Of a stretch of DNA of 13,554 bases, positions 1-7,905 are shown piece by piece. Position 1 is the stretch's first letter. Each line of letters opens with the position of its first letter. The stretch is from Candidatus Pelagibacter sp. (lineage in GTDB: Bacteria; Pseudomonadota; Alphaproteobacteria; Pelagibacterales; Pelagibacteraceae), in assembly GCA_013204495.1 (NCBI GenBank), contig JABMNQ010000092.1:1-13554 (forward strand). The letters run 5' to 3'. The notes below the pieces were generated by a model that saw only the letters and a list, made by a program, of their open reading frames with translations, was not told where the DNA came from and did not search any database. Position numbers and translations under genes: made by a program.

Positions 1-608
1 GGCATTAAGTTTGAAGGAGCGATAATATTAACTTCTGCACCCAACATATTCAGTAGGTAGATATTTGATCTAGCAACACGTGAATGAGTTATATCCCCAC
101 AAATTGCTATTCTTAAACCTTCTATCTTTTTTTTTCGGTTAATAATTGTTAAAGCATCTAATAGTGCCTGGGTAGGGTGTTCACGACTTCCATCACCAGC
201 ATTAAGTACTGCGCAATTTACTTTTTGAGATAAAAGATTGCATGCTCCAGAATCTTGATGTCGGATCACAATAATATCTGGATGCATAGCATTCAAAGTC
301 ATTGCTGTATCTATAAGTGTTTCACCTTTTTTAATTGCAGAATTTGCCATGTTCATAGACATCACATCTGCACCAAGCCTTTTTCCAGCTAGTTCAAAAG
401 AGCTTTGTGTTCTTGTAGATGGCTCAAAAAACAAATTAATTTGAGTTTTCCCGTTTAGAATATTTGTTTTTTTATTTTCACTTTGGTTAAGTTTAATAAA
501 AGTCTTAGCCTCCTCCAAAATTAGATTAACGTCATTAATGGATAGATCTTGAATACCGAGGAGGTGTTTTTGAGAGATCTTAATAGCTTTATTTGTTTTG
601 GCTGCCAT
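1..608 (-). CDS. pyrB: Aspartate carbamoyltransferase catalytic chain, 5' part (partial)
   Basis: Joins carbamoyl phosphate to L-aspartate to give N-carbamoyl-aspartate, the committed step of cytosolic de novo pyrimidine synthesis. I translated it by hand from the minus strand: the ATG is at 608-606 and 202 full codons stay open to the left edge, so the C-terminal third is missing. The carbamoyl-phosphate loop [11 protein letters not shown] is at about residues 62-72, followed by [11 protein letters not shown]. The second half of the active site, [15 protein letters not shown], is at about 138-152, and [12 protein letters not shown] at 171-182 starts the aspartate-binding domain. All expected active-site residues in the visible part are present. 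It lies 42 nt downstream of ruvX on the same strand and is probably cotranscribed with it. No clear Shine-Dalgarno precedes the ATG. The pattern separates it from ornithine carbamoyltransferase, so the call is secure. Confidence 0.96.
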   Translation of the reverse strand, partial: MAAKTNKAIKISQKHLLGIQDLSINDVNLILEEAKTFIKLNQSENKKTNILNGKTQINLFFEPSTRTQSSFELAGKRLGADVMSMNMANSAIKKGETLIDTAMTLNAMHPDIIVIRHQDSGACNLLSQKVNCAVLNAGDGSREHPTQALLDALTIINRKKKIEGLRIAICGDITHSRVARSNIYLLNMLGAEVNIIAPSNLM

Positions 609-650
609 TAAAATTAACTCTATAACTATTAACCATGACTATGGCAAGTA

Positions 651-1106
651 TTAATTATTTAAATAATCTATAGCACCCTGTAAAATAAATGCAGCTGCAT
701 TTTGATCAATAGTTTTAACCCTTTTAGATACATTAACGTCTAATAAACTAGAGAGATTAAAAGCACCAACCGTTGAAAGTCTTTCATCCCATAGCATCAC
801 AGGTAGATCAATAGATCTCGAAATATTCAAAGCTACATCATTAACAGACTGAGCTGATCTACCCATACTTCCATCCATATTGACAGGATTTCCTACAATT
901 ATCCCACTAATATTATTTTCTTCGATAATTATTTTAAGATCTTCAATAAGCTCATTGGTATTAGTTTTATTTATAGTTTTAAATGGCGTGGCTATTGATT
1001 GTCTTTCATCGCATATAGAGACGCCGATCCTTTTTGATCCTAAATCTAAACCAATAAATCTTACTTTATTTGGGTGTTTTAATTTAAATTCTTCAATTGT
1101 GATCAT
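651..1106 (-). CDS. ruvX: Putative pre-16S rRNA nuclease, YqgF/RuvX family
   Basis: A small RNase H-fold protein of 151 residues, thought to trim the 5' end of pre-16S rRNA; the older name is Holliday-junction resolvase-like. The three acidic positions of the family are visible: D21 in IGLDLGSKRIGVS, E108 in LWDERLST, and D134 in TIDQNAAAFILQ. VGNPVNMDGSMG at 71-82 is the usual conserved central loop. The frame stays open upstream to an ATG at 1187, but that longer version would add 27 Lys/Tyr-rich residues unlike the family, would overlap the first codons of the divergent gatC and would leave no promoter room. I therefore start at 1106, giving the product MITIEEF. No strong ribosome site is visible. 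It leads a minus-strand pair with pyrB and is transcribed divergently from gatCAB. Confidence 0.93.
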   Translation of the reverse strand: MITIEEFKLKHPNKVRFIGLDLGSKRIGVSICDERQSIATPFKTINKTNTNELIEDLKIIIEENNISGIIVGNPVNMDGSMGRSAQSVNDVALNISRSIDLPVMLWDERLSTVGAFNLSSLLDVNVSKRVKTIDQNAAAFILQGAIDYLNN

Positions 1107-1157
1107 ATTGTATATTTTATACTTAAGTGGTAGTTTGCCGACATATTTAATTATCAC
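1107..1157. promoter_or_regulatory. Divergent intergenic region, ruvX / gatC promoters
   Basis: This 51-nt gap separates two divergent start codons, so promoters for both transcription units should lie here or reach into the flanking coding ends. It contains TATATTTTATAC at 1111-1122. Read on the minus strand this gives TATAAAATATA just before the ruvX ATG, and it could serve as a -10 box in either direction. A second AT-rich box, TATTTAATTA, lies near 1144-1153, close to gatC. No convincing -35 partner and no strong Shine-Dalgarno is seen on either side. The assignment rests on gene layout more than on a consensus match. Confidence 0.4.
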
Positions 1158-1445
1158 ATGACAATTGATCTTAAAACAATAAAGCACATATCTAAATTAT
1201 CAAGAATTTCGGTTGATGATGCAAAGGCTGATAAATTGGTTGGGGACCTTAATTCTATATTTGATTTTATAGAAAAATTAAATGAACTTAATACTGACAA
1301 TATTGAACCTTTAACTTCTGTTGCAGAGACTACTTTAAAGTTAAGAACTGACGAGGTTAAAAGTAAAAATATTAGAGATCAAATATTAAAAAATTCACCA
1401 GAAGAAAATGAAGATTTTTTTGTGGTACCAAGGGTTGTTGAATAA
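1158..1445 (+). CDS. gatC: Asp-tRNA(Asn)/Glu-tRNA(Gln) amidotransferase subunit C
   Basis: The small stabilising subunit of the GatCAB complex, which amidates mischarged Glu-tRNA(Gln) and/or Asp-tRNA(Asn) in the cytosol. It is 95 residues, the usual GatC length. It begins with the typical helix [17 protein letters not shown], continues with the [25 protein letters not shown] segment that wraps around GatA (residues 31-55), and ends with the characteristic FFVVPRVVE tail. Its TAA stop overlaps the gatA ATG by one base (TAATG), the usual sign of translational coupling. It is the first gene of the plus-strand unit, 51 nt from the divergent ruvX. Confidence 0.96.
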   Translation: MTIDLKTIKHISKLSRISVDDAKADKLVGDLNSIFDFIEKLNELNTDNIEPLTSVAETTLKLRTDEVKSKNIRDQILKNSPEENEDFFVVPRVVE

Positions 1446-2902
1446 TGTCAGATATTACTTCCTTAACTTTAACTGAATTAGTTAAAAATATTAAAGATAA
1501 AAAGATATCTTCTGAAGAAACCACAAAAGCTTTCATTGAAAGAGGAGAAAAATCTAGAGATCTAAATGTTTACATAACAGAAGATTTTTCTAATGCACTT
1601 GCTAAAGCAAGAAGCTTTGATGAAAAACCTAATTTTGATCTGAAACTTCCAGGTGTACCAATGGCAGTTAAAGATTTATTTTGTACCGATGGGGTAAAAA
1701 CAACAGCGGGTAGTAAAATTTTAAATAATTTTATTCCACCTTATGAGTCAACTGTTACTCAAAATATTTGGAACGAGGGAGCAGTTTTACTTGGTAAATT
1801 AAATTGTGATGAATTTGCAATGGGCTCTTCTAACGAAACTAGTTTTTTTGGTAATGTTCAAAGTCCAATAGCAAAAGGTTTGGTCCCAGGAGGCTCTTCA
1901 GGAGGATCCGCATCTGCCTTAGCTGCCAATTTAACACCTATTACAATTGGAACTGATACCGGTGGATCTATTAGGCAGCCCGCTTCATTTACAGGGACAG
2001 TAGGTTTAAAACCTACATATGGTAGCTGCTCAAGATATGGAATTGTTGCCTTTGCGTCATCATTAGATCAAGCAGGACCAATGTCTAAAGATGTAAAAGA
2101 TTGTGCTTTGCTTCAAGAAATCATCAGCACTTATGATGATAAAGATTCAACATCAGTTGATTTTAAAAGAAATGAATATAGTAAAGAATTAACAAACAAT
2201 ATTAAAGGTAAAAAAATTGGAATTCCGAAAGAATATAGGGTTGATGGAATGCCAAAAGAAATTGAAGACTTATGGACTAAAGGAATTGAATATGCAAAAG
2301 ATTGTGGTGCAGTAATTGTTCAAATTTCACTACCTCATACAAATTATGCATTACCAACCTACTATATAGTTGCACCAGCAGAAGCTTCTTCAAATTTAGC
2401 AAGATATGATGGTGTTAAGTATGGATTTAGATCAAAGGGTGAAAACTTAATTGATATGTACGAAAAGACTAGATCGGAAGGTTTTGGTGCTGAAGTTCAA
2501 AGAAGAATAATGATTGGAACATATGTTTTATCATCTGGTTATTATGATGCTTACTATCTAAAAGCTCAAAAAGTTAGAAAATTAATTAAAAATGATTTCG
2601 ATGAAGCTTATAAAAAAGTTGATGCAATTTTAACCCCATCTACACCTAGTGCTGCATTTAAAATTGGTGAGAAAACTAACGATCCAGTTTCTATGTATTT
2701 AAATGATATATTTACAGTTCCAGTTAATTTAGCTGGATTACCAGCTATTTCTATACCTGCTGGAGTAGATGCTAAAGGCTATCCATTAGGACTACAAATT
2801 ATAGGTAAAGCCTTTGATGAACAAAACATATTAAATATTGCCTATGCAATGGAAGAAAAAATTTCATTTAAAAACAAAATTACTGAATGGTGGATTAAAT
2901 AG
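1445..2902 (+). CDS. gatA: Asp-tRNA(Asn)/Glu-tRNA(Gln) amidotransferase subunit A
   Basis: The amidase-signature subunit of GatCAB. It releases ammonia from glutamine and passes it to GatB through an internal channel. The product is 485 residues, full length for the family. The Ser-cisSer-Lys triad can be read directly: K76 in [11 protein letters not shown]151 at the start of [13 protein letters not shown], and S175 in [14 protein letters not shown]. The Gly/Ser-rich amidase signature covers about 145-180. The C-terminal part contains the family pattern [13 protein letters not shown] near 426-438. It starts on the stop codon of gatC (TAATG) and its own TAG is followed at once by the gatB ATG, so the three subunits should be made in balanced amounts. 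Nothing is truncated or missing. Confidence 0.98.
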   Translation: MSDITSLTLTELVKNIKDKKISSEETTKAFIERGEKSRDLNVYITEDFSNALAKARSFDEKPNFDLKLPGVPMAVKDLFCTDGVKTTAGSKILNNFIPPYESTVTQNIWNEGAVLLGKLNCDEFAMGSSNETSFFGNVQSPIAKGLVPGGSSGGSASALAANLTPITIGTDTGGSIRQPASFTGTVGLKPTYGSCSRYGIVAFASSLDQAGPMSKDVKDCALLQEIISTYDDKDSTSVDFKRNEYSKELTNNIKGKKIGIPKEYRVDGMPKEIEDLWTKGIEYAKDCGAVIVQISLPHTNYALPTYYIVAPAEASSNLARYDGVKYGFRSKGENLIDMYEKTRSEGFGAEVQRRIMIGTYVLSSGYYDAYYLKAQKVRKLIKNDFDEAYKKVDAILTPSTPSAAFKIGEKTNDPVSMYLNDIFTVPVNLAGLPAISIPAGVDAKGYPLGLQIIGKAFDEQNILNIAYAMEEKISFKNKITEWWIK

Positions 2903-4378
2903 ATGACTAAAGATAATTCAGAATATTTAATTTTAAGAGGCGATAATACTTATGAAGTAGTAATTGGTCTTGAAGTTCACGCACAAGTTACGTCAAATTC
3001 AAAATTATTTTCATCATCTTCAACAACTTTTGGTGCAGAACCAAATACTCAAGTAAGTTTAGTGGATGCTGCTTTTCCAGGAATGCTACCGGTTATTAAT
3101 GAATATTGCGTAAAGCAAGCAATTAAAACAGGTATTGGTTTAAAGGCTCAAATAAATAAAAGATCAGTGTTTGATAGAAAGAATTATTTCTACCCAGATC
3201 TTCCACAGGGTTATCAAATTTCACAATTTAAATATCCAATAGTAGGTGAGGGAACTGTTATTCTTGATATGCCCAATGGTCAAAAAGAAGTAGGTATTGA
3301 AAGATTACACTTAGAGCAAGACGCTGGAAAAAGTATTCATGATATGGATCCACAAAATACATTAGTTGATTTAAATAGATCTGGTGTTGCTTTAATGGAG
3401 ATCGTTAGTAAACCTGATTTAAGAACTCCAGATGAAGTTAGTGCTTACGTTAAAAAACTAAGATCTATTATGAGATACCTAGGTACTTGTGATGGAAATA
3501 TGCAGGAAGGTTCTTTAAGAGCTGATGTAAATATTTCTGTTCGTATTAAAGGTTCTGATAAACTTGGAACTCGTTGTGAAATTAAAAATGTAAATTCAAT
3601 TAAATTTATGCAAATGGCTATAAATTATGAAGCTAATAGACAAGTTGATTTAATTGAAGAGGGCAAAACAATTGATCAAGAAACAAGATTATTTGACACT
3701 AAAAAAAATGAAACAAGATCTATGAGATCAAAAGAAGACGCTCATGATTATAGATATTTTCCAGACCCAGATTTATTACCATTAGAAGTTACTGATGAAT
3801 TTATTGAAAAAATTAAAGCCGACATTCCAGAATTACCAGACGCTAAAAAAAAAAGATTTATTGATCAATTTAAAGTATCTGCTTATGAGGCAACAATATT
3901 AGTCTCTGATATTGATACAGCAGAATACTTCGAAGAGGTTGTTGCAAAAATGGGCAAGAATCAAGATATTAAGTTAGCAGTTAACTGGATTACAGGTGAA
4001 TTATTTGCTGTTTTAAATAATAAAAATTTAGAAATATCTGAAAGCCCAATAAGTGCAAAAAACTTAGCTAAATTAGTAAATTTAATTAAGAACGGAACAA
4101 TTTCTGGAAAAATTGCTAAGACAATATTTGAATTAATGATGGATGGTGATAAAGATCCTCAAATTATTGTCGACGAAAAAGGCTTAAAACAAGAAAGTAA
4201 CCCTAAAGCATTAGAGGCCTTAATTGATAAGATTATCAATGATAACAGGGAAAAAGCTATTGAATATAAGCAGGGAAAAGAAAAATTATTCGGCTTCTTT
4301 GTAGGTCAAGCCATGAAAGTTTCAGGTGGAAAAGCAAACCCTCAACTAATTAATGATATTTTAAAGAAGAAACTTTAA
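2903..4378 (+). CDS. gatB: Asp-tRNA(Asn)/Glu-tRNA(Gln) amidotransferase subunit B
   Basis: The tRNA-binding subunit of GatCAB, which phosphorylates the mischarged aminoacyl group and accepts ammonia from GatA. It is 491 residues. The catalytic cradle starts with [13 protein letters not shown] at 17-29, and the hallmark [19 protein letters not shown] lies at 91-109. The conserved segment [16 protein letters not shown] follows near 164-179, and [14 protein letters not shown] near 281-294. From about residue 340 to the end there is a helical YqeY-like tail that recognises the tRNA. It begins directly after the gatA stop with no gap, and the only possible ribosome site is the GGTGG inside the end of gatA. 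The next gene starts 4 nt after its stop. Confidence 0.98.
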   Translation: MTKDNSEYLILRGDNTYEVVIGLEVHAQVTSNSKLFSSSSTTFGAEPNTQVSLVDAAFPGMLPVINEYCVKQAIKTGIGLKAQINKRSVFDRKNYFYPDLPQGYQISQFKYPIVGEGTVILDMPNGQKEVGIERLHLEQDAGKSIHDMDPQNTLVDLNRSGVALMEIVSKPDLRTPDEVSAYVKKLRSIMRYLGTCDGNMQEGSLRADVNISVRIKGSDKLGTRCEIKNVNSIKFMQMAINYEANRQVDLIEEGKTIDQETRLFDTKKNETRSMRSKEDAHDYRYFPDPDLLPLEVTDEFIEKIKADIPELPDAKKKRFIDQFKVSAYEATILVSDIDTAEYFEEVVAKMGKNQDIKLAVNWITGELFAVLNNKNLEISESPISAKNLAKLVNLIKNGTISGKIAKTIFELMMDGDKDPQIIVDEKGLKQESNPKALEALIDKIINDNREKAIEYKQGKEKLFGFFVGQAMKVSGGKANPQLINDILKKKL

Positions 4379-4382
4379 TGTC

Positions 4383-5033
4383 ATGGGTAAGAACCTAGAA
4401 ATCACTGAAAGCCTTCAAAAATACATAGATAATTTTAGTTTAAAGCTAGATCCAGTTCAGCAGGAAATAATCGATTACAATAATACTTTAGGTGACGTCA
4501 AGATAATGCAAGTTGTTCCATCTCAATGTCATTTTCTACATTTAATTATTAAAATTTCTAATATTAAAAATGTTCTAGAGATTGGAACTTTTACAGGTTT
4601 AAGTGCACTCTCAATAGCGCTTGCTTTACCAGAAGATGGTAAACTTATCGCTTTAGACAAAAATGAAGAAACTAACAAAGTAGCGTTAAGTTTTTTTAAA
4701 AAAGCTAATCAAGATCACAAAATACAAACAATAATAAAACCTGCTCTTGAAACCTTGGATGATTTAAATCAAAATAAATTTGATATGGTTTTTATTGATG
4801 CTGATAAAATGAATTATAAAGAGTATTACGAAAGATCATTAAAGCTAGTTGATAAAGGAGGGTTAATTATTATTGATAATGTTTTGTGGCACGGAGAAGT
4901 TGCTGATGAAACTAATGTAGATAAATTTACTTTAAATATTAGAGAATTTAATACCTATGTTGAACAAGATAAAAGAGTGGAGCAAATTATAGTACCCTTG
5001 GGGGACGGCATGACTGTTTGTAGGCTTTTATAA
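4383..5033 (+). CDS. SAM-dependent O-methyltransferase, family 3 (CCoAMT/COMT-like)
   Basis: A 216-residue class I methyltransferase of the type that methylates a hydroxyl of a small, often catechol-like, molecule with a divalent metal. SAM motif I is VLEIGTFTGLSALSIAL at 64-80, followed by KLIALDKNEE at 87-96, whose acidic residue should hold the SAM ribose. The metal and substrate site is FIDADKMNY at 137-145 together with IIIDNVLWHGEVAD at 162-175. The N-terminal helix region ends in MQVVPSQCHFL, where family members have the conserved stretch before motif I. The natural substrate cannot be told from sequence. An ATG at 4378 overlapping the gatB stop is in another frame and leads nowhere, so the start at 4383 is preferred. 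The stop overlaps the trhO start (TAATG). Confidence 0.9.
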   Translation: MGKNLEITESLQKYIDNFSLKLDPVQQEIIDYNNTLGDVKIMQVVPSQCHFLHLIIKISNIKNVLEIGTFTGLSALSIALALPEDGKLIALDKNEETNKVALSFFKKANQDHKIQTIIKPALETLDDLNQNKFDMVFIDADKMNYKEYYERSLKLVDKGGLIIIDNVLWHGEVADETNVDKFTLNIREFNTYVEQDKRVEQIIVPLGDGMTVCRLL

Positions 5034-5938
5034 TGTTTGAAGTATTTGGTTTTTACAAATTTAAAAAATTTAACTCATTAAAGAAGTATAAAGACTTACT
5101 ACAAGATTTTTTAATTAAGAAAAACATTAGAGGAACCATCATTATTGCTAATGAAGGAATTAATGCCACAATATCTGGAAAGGCCAATGATATAAAATTA
5201 ACTATTGCTCAAATTAAAAAAATATTAGATTTTAAAAAGTTTGATAGCGAAAATATTTCAAAAAGTAAATTTCAACCTTTTCACAAAGCAAAAGTTAAGA
5301 TTAAAAAAGAAGTTGTTCCAATGGGTCTTTCTTTATCTTTAATAAATAAAAAAGATAATCATGTTGATCCTAAAAAATGGAACAAGCTTATTGCTGATAA
5401 AGAAACTTTAGTTTTAGATTCAAGAAAACCATTTGAATATGAGGTTGGTACTTTTAAAAAATCAGTTAATCCTGATGTTGATAATTTTAGAGAATTTCCA
5501 AAATATTTGAATAAGCTTGATAAGAAAAAACCTATCGCTATGTTTTGCACGGGTGGAATTAGATGTGAAAAGGCTTCTGTTTTTTTAGAGAAAAAAGGCT
5601 TTAAAAATGTTTTTCAATTAAAGGGTGGAATTCTTAACTACTTAAAGAATATTAAGAAAAAAGAGAGTCTATGGAAGGGCGAATGTTTTGTTTTTGATAA
5701 CAGAATCAGCGTTAAACACGGGTTAGTTACTGGTACTTACTTAATGTGTAGTGGCTGTAGAAAGCCAGTATCACCTAAAGATAAGAAATCTAAAAAATAT
5801 GAAGAAGGTGTTTCATGCACTAATTGTCATGATAGTTTAACAGAAATTCAAAAGGATAGGTTCCGCATGAGACAAAAACAAATAAACCTTGCTAAAAAGA
5901 GTGGTTCAAAGCATATATTTCAAAAAGAATTCAAATAG
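5033..5938 (+). CDS. trhO: tRNA uridine(34) hydroxylase, UPF0176/rhodanese family
   Basis: Oxygen-dependent enzyme that hydroxylates wobble uridine 34 of certain tRNAs to 5-hydroxyuridine (formerly YceA). The product has 301 residues. The N-terminal domain contains RGTIIIANEGINATISG at 33-49. The central rhodanese domain contains LVLDSRKPFEYEVGTF at 126-141 and the Cys loop FCTGGIRCEKASVFL at 171-185, so the expected catalytic Cys is C172 with C178 nearby. The C-terminal part carries two CxxC pairs, C239/C242 and C262/C265 (followed by H266), which look like a small zinc site, then a basic tail. It is coupled by one-base overlap to the methyltransferase gene. With gatCAB upstream, this part of the operon is largely tRNA-directed. 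Confidence 0.95.
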   Translation: MFEVFGFYKFKKFNSLKKYKDLLQDFLIKKNIRGTIIIANEGINATISGKANDIKLTIAQIKKILDFKKFDSENISKSKFQPFHKAKVKIKKEVVPMGLSLSLINKKDNHVDPKKWNKLIADKETLVLDSRKPFEYEVGTFKKSVNPDVDNFREFPKYLNKLDKKKPIAMFCTGGIRCEKASVFLEKKGFKNVFQLKGGILNYLKNIKKKESLWKGECFVFDNRISVKHGLVTGTYLMCSGCRKPVSPKDKKSKKYEEGVSCTNCHDSLTEIQKDRFRMRQKQINLAKKSGSKHIFQKEFK

Positions 5939-5940
5939 GA
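5937..5940 (+). promoter_or_regulatory. Shine-Dalgarno AGGA for the TTG-started MATE gene
   Basis: AGGA overlaps the TAG stop of trhO and lies 7 nt before a TTG codon at 5948. Most starts in this window lack a recognisable ribosome site, so this one stands out. It is the main reason for accepting TTG as the start of the transporter gene. Confidence 0.6.
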
Positions 5941-5947
5941 AAAATTA

Positions 5948-7318
5948 TTGTCTAAAGCATTAAAATTAACAAAAGATCCTATTTGGGAATTGCTTAGAAA
6001 AGTAACAATTCCAGCTAGTGTTGGTTCGTTATTTCAAACATTTTACAATTTAGTTGATACGTGGTTTGCAGGTAGAATTTCTGCAGAAGCAATAGGAGCA
6101 ATCGCTAAATCATTTCCTATATATTTTGTAATAATTGCTGTTGGTGTTGGTATTGGTGCTGCAACTAACTCTTGTATTGGTAATTTACTAGGTGCAAAAC
6201 AAAATAATAAAGCTTCATTGTTAATCGCTCAATCTGTAATCTTTGCATTGATCACCTCTATTGTTGTTACCTTTTTTGGGTTAAACGCATCCGATTTTCT
6301 TTTAACGGTAATGGGGTCTGATGCTGCAGGTATAGCTTTAACTAGAGAATATTTAGATATAATTTTTTACGGTACTTTCATTGTTATGATTCAAATCTCA
6401 CTAAATGGAGCCTTGAATGCTCAAGGAGATACTAAAAGTTATAGGAATGTTTTAATATTTAGTTTCTTTTTAAATATATTTTTAAATCCCTTATTTATTT
6501 GGGGATACGGAATTGTACCAGCTTATGGTATTGGTGGTCTTGCTATCGCTACTGTAATTGCTCAATCAGTAGGTACTTTTTATTTAGCTTATAAAATCAA
6601 CTCATGTAAATTGAAAAAGTATTTATCGATTAGATGCTTTATTCCAAAATTTATATTATTAAAGGAATTGTTCACACAAGCACTACCTATTATGATTAGT
6701 ATGTTATTTATTGGTGTAGGTATTTTTAATATTTTATATTTTATTGGTCAATTTGGTGATCTTGCAACCGCAGGATACGGTGCTGCTTTAAGAGTAGAGC
6801 AAGTTTTTTTATTACCTGTCATTGGCTTAAATACAGCAGTACTTTCTATTGGAGGACAAAATTTTGGTGCTAAAAATTATGATCGTATAAGAGAACTTTA
6901 TTCTAAAGCTTTATTATTTGGATCATCATTTATGGCTGTAGCAGGGGTTATATTATTTTTCGGCGCAGAGTTTTTTGTGTCTCAATTTACAGACAATTTA
7001 GAGGCTATATATCATGGCACTATATATTTAAAAATTGCAGCTTTAATTGCGCCAGTTTATCCTGTGTTCTTTATTACTACAGCGGTATTTCAAGCTGTTA
7101 AAAAACCTATCTATAGTCTTTACTTAAGTGTCTTAAGACTATCAGCTTTACCTTTTTTATCTCTTTGGTATGTGATTAATATTAGAGGTGGGGATTATGC
7201 TGATATATTTTATACTATAATGGCAACCAATTGGTTTATAGGTATTGTGCTAATCATATTCATTGGATATTTTTTAAATAATGTTTTTAAACAAAAGAAA
7301 AGCCATTTTTCTTATTAG
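5948..7318 (+). CDS. MATE family efflux transporter
   Basis: An inner-membrane, cation-coupled multidrug or metabolite exporter of the MATE/NorM-like type. It is 456 residues with about 12 hydrophobic segments in two similar halves. The N-terminal family signature PIWELLRKVTIPASVGSL, then FQTFYNLVDTWFAGRIS, is at about 12-46, and the equivalent region of the second half begins near LLKELFTQALPIMISMLF (about 236-253). QAVKKPIYSLYLSVLRL near 384-400 is the usual loop before the last helices. I accept TTG at 5948 as start because AGGA sits 7 nt upstream and the resulting N-terminus is of family type; no ATG is better placed. The substrate cannot be predicted. The last 38 nt overlap the start of the nuclease gene in another frame. 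Confidence 0.93.
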   Translation: MSKALKLTKDPIWELLRKVTIPASVGSLFQTFYNLVDTWFAGRISAEAIGAIAKSFPIYFVIIAVGVGIGAATNSCIGNLLGAKQNNKASLLIAQSVIFALITSIVVTFFGLNASDFLLTVMGSDAAGIALTREYLDIIFYGTFIVMIQISLNGALNAQGDTKSYRNVLIFSFFLNIFLNPLFIWGYGIVPAYGIGGLAIATVIAQSVGTFYLAYKINSCKLKKYLSIRCFIPKFILLKELFTQALPIMISMLFIGVGIFNILYFIGQFGDLATAGYGAALRVEQVFLLPVIGLNTAVLSIGGQNFGAKNYDRIRELYSKALLFGSSFMAVAGVILFFGAEFFVSQFTDNLEAIYHGTIYLKIAALIAPVYPVFFITTAVFQAVKKPIYSLYLSVLRLSALPFLSLWYVINIRGGDYADIFYTIMATNWFIGIVLIIFIGYFLNNVFKQKKSHFSY

Positions 7319-7766
7319 TGTCTCATCACTAATATTTATTCTAACTATTAATCAGGTCAAATCTCAAACAATCAAAATTATTGATGGTGATACAATCCAT
7401 CTGGATGGAGAAAAAATTAGGTTTACCGGTATAGATACACCAGAGCTAAAACAAACATGTGTTAATGCAGGTGTTAAAGATAATTGTGGTATCACAGCAA
7501 AACAAATACTTATTGATAAAATAGGAGACAATATAGTTGAATGTATTAGTGAAGGAAAAGATCAGTACAAAAGAATACTTGCTGAATGTTTTGTAAATAA
7601 TGAAAGTTTATCAAGTTACCTTGTTAGAAGTGGTTATGCTTTTGCCTATAGAAGATACTCTAAAAAGTTTGTCCTAGATGAGAATTATGCAAGAATTAAC
7701 AAAATAGGAATGTGGTCTATGGAATTTGATTATCCATGGGACTATAGAAAAGTAAAGAAAAATTAA
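7281..7766 (+). CDS. Secreted thermonuclease-like (SNase-fold) nuclease
   Basis: A Ca2+-type staphylococcal nuclease homologue of 161 residues that would cut DNA or RNA outside the inner membrane. The N-terminus is a typical Sec signal peptide: basic residues NKRK, a hydrophobic core at about 8-23, and likely cleavage near S28/Q29. The nuclease core follows at once: IDGDTI at 34-39, R47 and D52-E55 in IRFTGIDTPE, and the second arginine R98 in YKRILAE. These match the Asp, two Arg and Glu of the SNase active site. Four cysteines (C60, C69, C88, C103) lie in the exported part and could form disulfides. The start lies 38 nt inside the MATE gene; it is supported because the signal peptide needs it. 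A role in scavenging nucleic-acid phosphorus or nucleotides is inference. Confidence 0.93.
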   Translation: MFLNKRKAIFLISVSSLIFILTINQVKSQTIKIIDGDTIHLDGEKIRFTGIDTPELKQTCVNAGVKDNCGITAKQILIDKIGDNIVECISEGKDQYKRILAECFVNNESLSSYLVRSGYAFAYRRYSKKFVLDENYARINKIGMWSMEFDYPWDYRKVKKN

Positions 7767-7767
7767 A

Positions 7768-7816
7768 CCAAGAAGGGTCGTTCTGTTACCCGGTGCCCCA
7801 GACTTTATCTTCCCAC
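7768..7816. other. Unexplained GC-rich block, candidate structured RNA or leader
   Basis: Just after the nuclease stop codon, 49 bases are about 55% GC by hand count, far above the flanking intergenic DNA. It includes GGGT (7775-7778) facing ACCC (7788-7791), which could form a short hairpin with a 9-nt loop, followed by CGGTGCCCC. There is no start codon and no protein reading that makes sense. I could not match it by memory to a tRNA, tmRNA, SRP RNA or known SAR11 riboswitch, and no T-run follows as an intrinsic terminator would need. It could be a small RNA on either strand, a processed 3' end, or part of a dddK leader. Confidence 0.3.
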
Positions 7817-7818
7817 AA

Positions 7819-7853
7819 ATCTCAACGCTTAAAAAGCTATATTATATTGAGAT
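7819..7853. repeat. Inverted repeat ATCTCAA / TTGAGAT with inner GCTT/AAGC hairpin
   Basis: A perfect 7-base inverted repeat has arms at 7819-7825 and 7847-7853, and a nested GCTT-AAA-AAGC hairpin at 7827-7837. The right arm contains TTGAGA, which could also be read as a -35 box for dddK, so a regulator binding the arms would sit on the promoter. A further TTGAG occurs at 7889-7893. No T-tract follows, so an intrinsic terminator is unlikely. In DNA this AT-rich some such repeat is expected by chance. Confidence 0.35.
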
Positions 7854-7875
7854 AAAATTTAACAATTTATATTTA
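7847..7875 (+). promoter_or_regulatory. Candidate dddK promoter
   Basis: TTGAGA at 7847-7852 resembles a -35 box. TATTTA at 7870-7875 (17-nt spacer) or TATATT at 7868-7873 (15-nt spacer) could be the -10 box. Transcription would start about 20-25 nt before the dddK ATG. The gene needs its own promoter if the upstream operon ends at the nuclease. AT-rich DNA gives many such matches, so this is tentative. Confidence 0.35.
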
Positions 7876-7905
7876 AAACAAATTAAAGTTGAGTTAAGAT
7901 TTTAC

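Noticed and set aside
880..1161. Plus-strand reading frame of 93 codons antisense to ruvX
   Set aside because: Hydrophobic mirror of a conserved gene, with no ribosome site and no recognisable domain.
1107..1187. Longer N-terminus for ruvX starting at 1187
   Set aside because: It would add 27 residues unlike the family, overlap gatC, and remove the divergent promoter space; the product starting at 1106 fits the family.
5359..5550. Minus-strand reading frame inside trhO
   Set aside because: Lies wholly opposite the conserved rhodanese domain and shows no family features.
7768..7905. Known SAR11 riboswitch, tRNA or tmRNA in the gap before dddK
   Set aside because: No T-loop, CCA end, tag reading frame or SAM-II/SAM-V or glycine riboswitch core could be recognised, so no family name is given.
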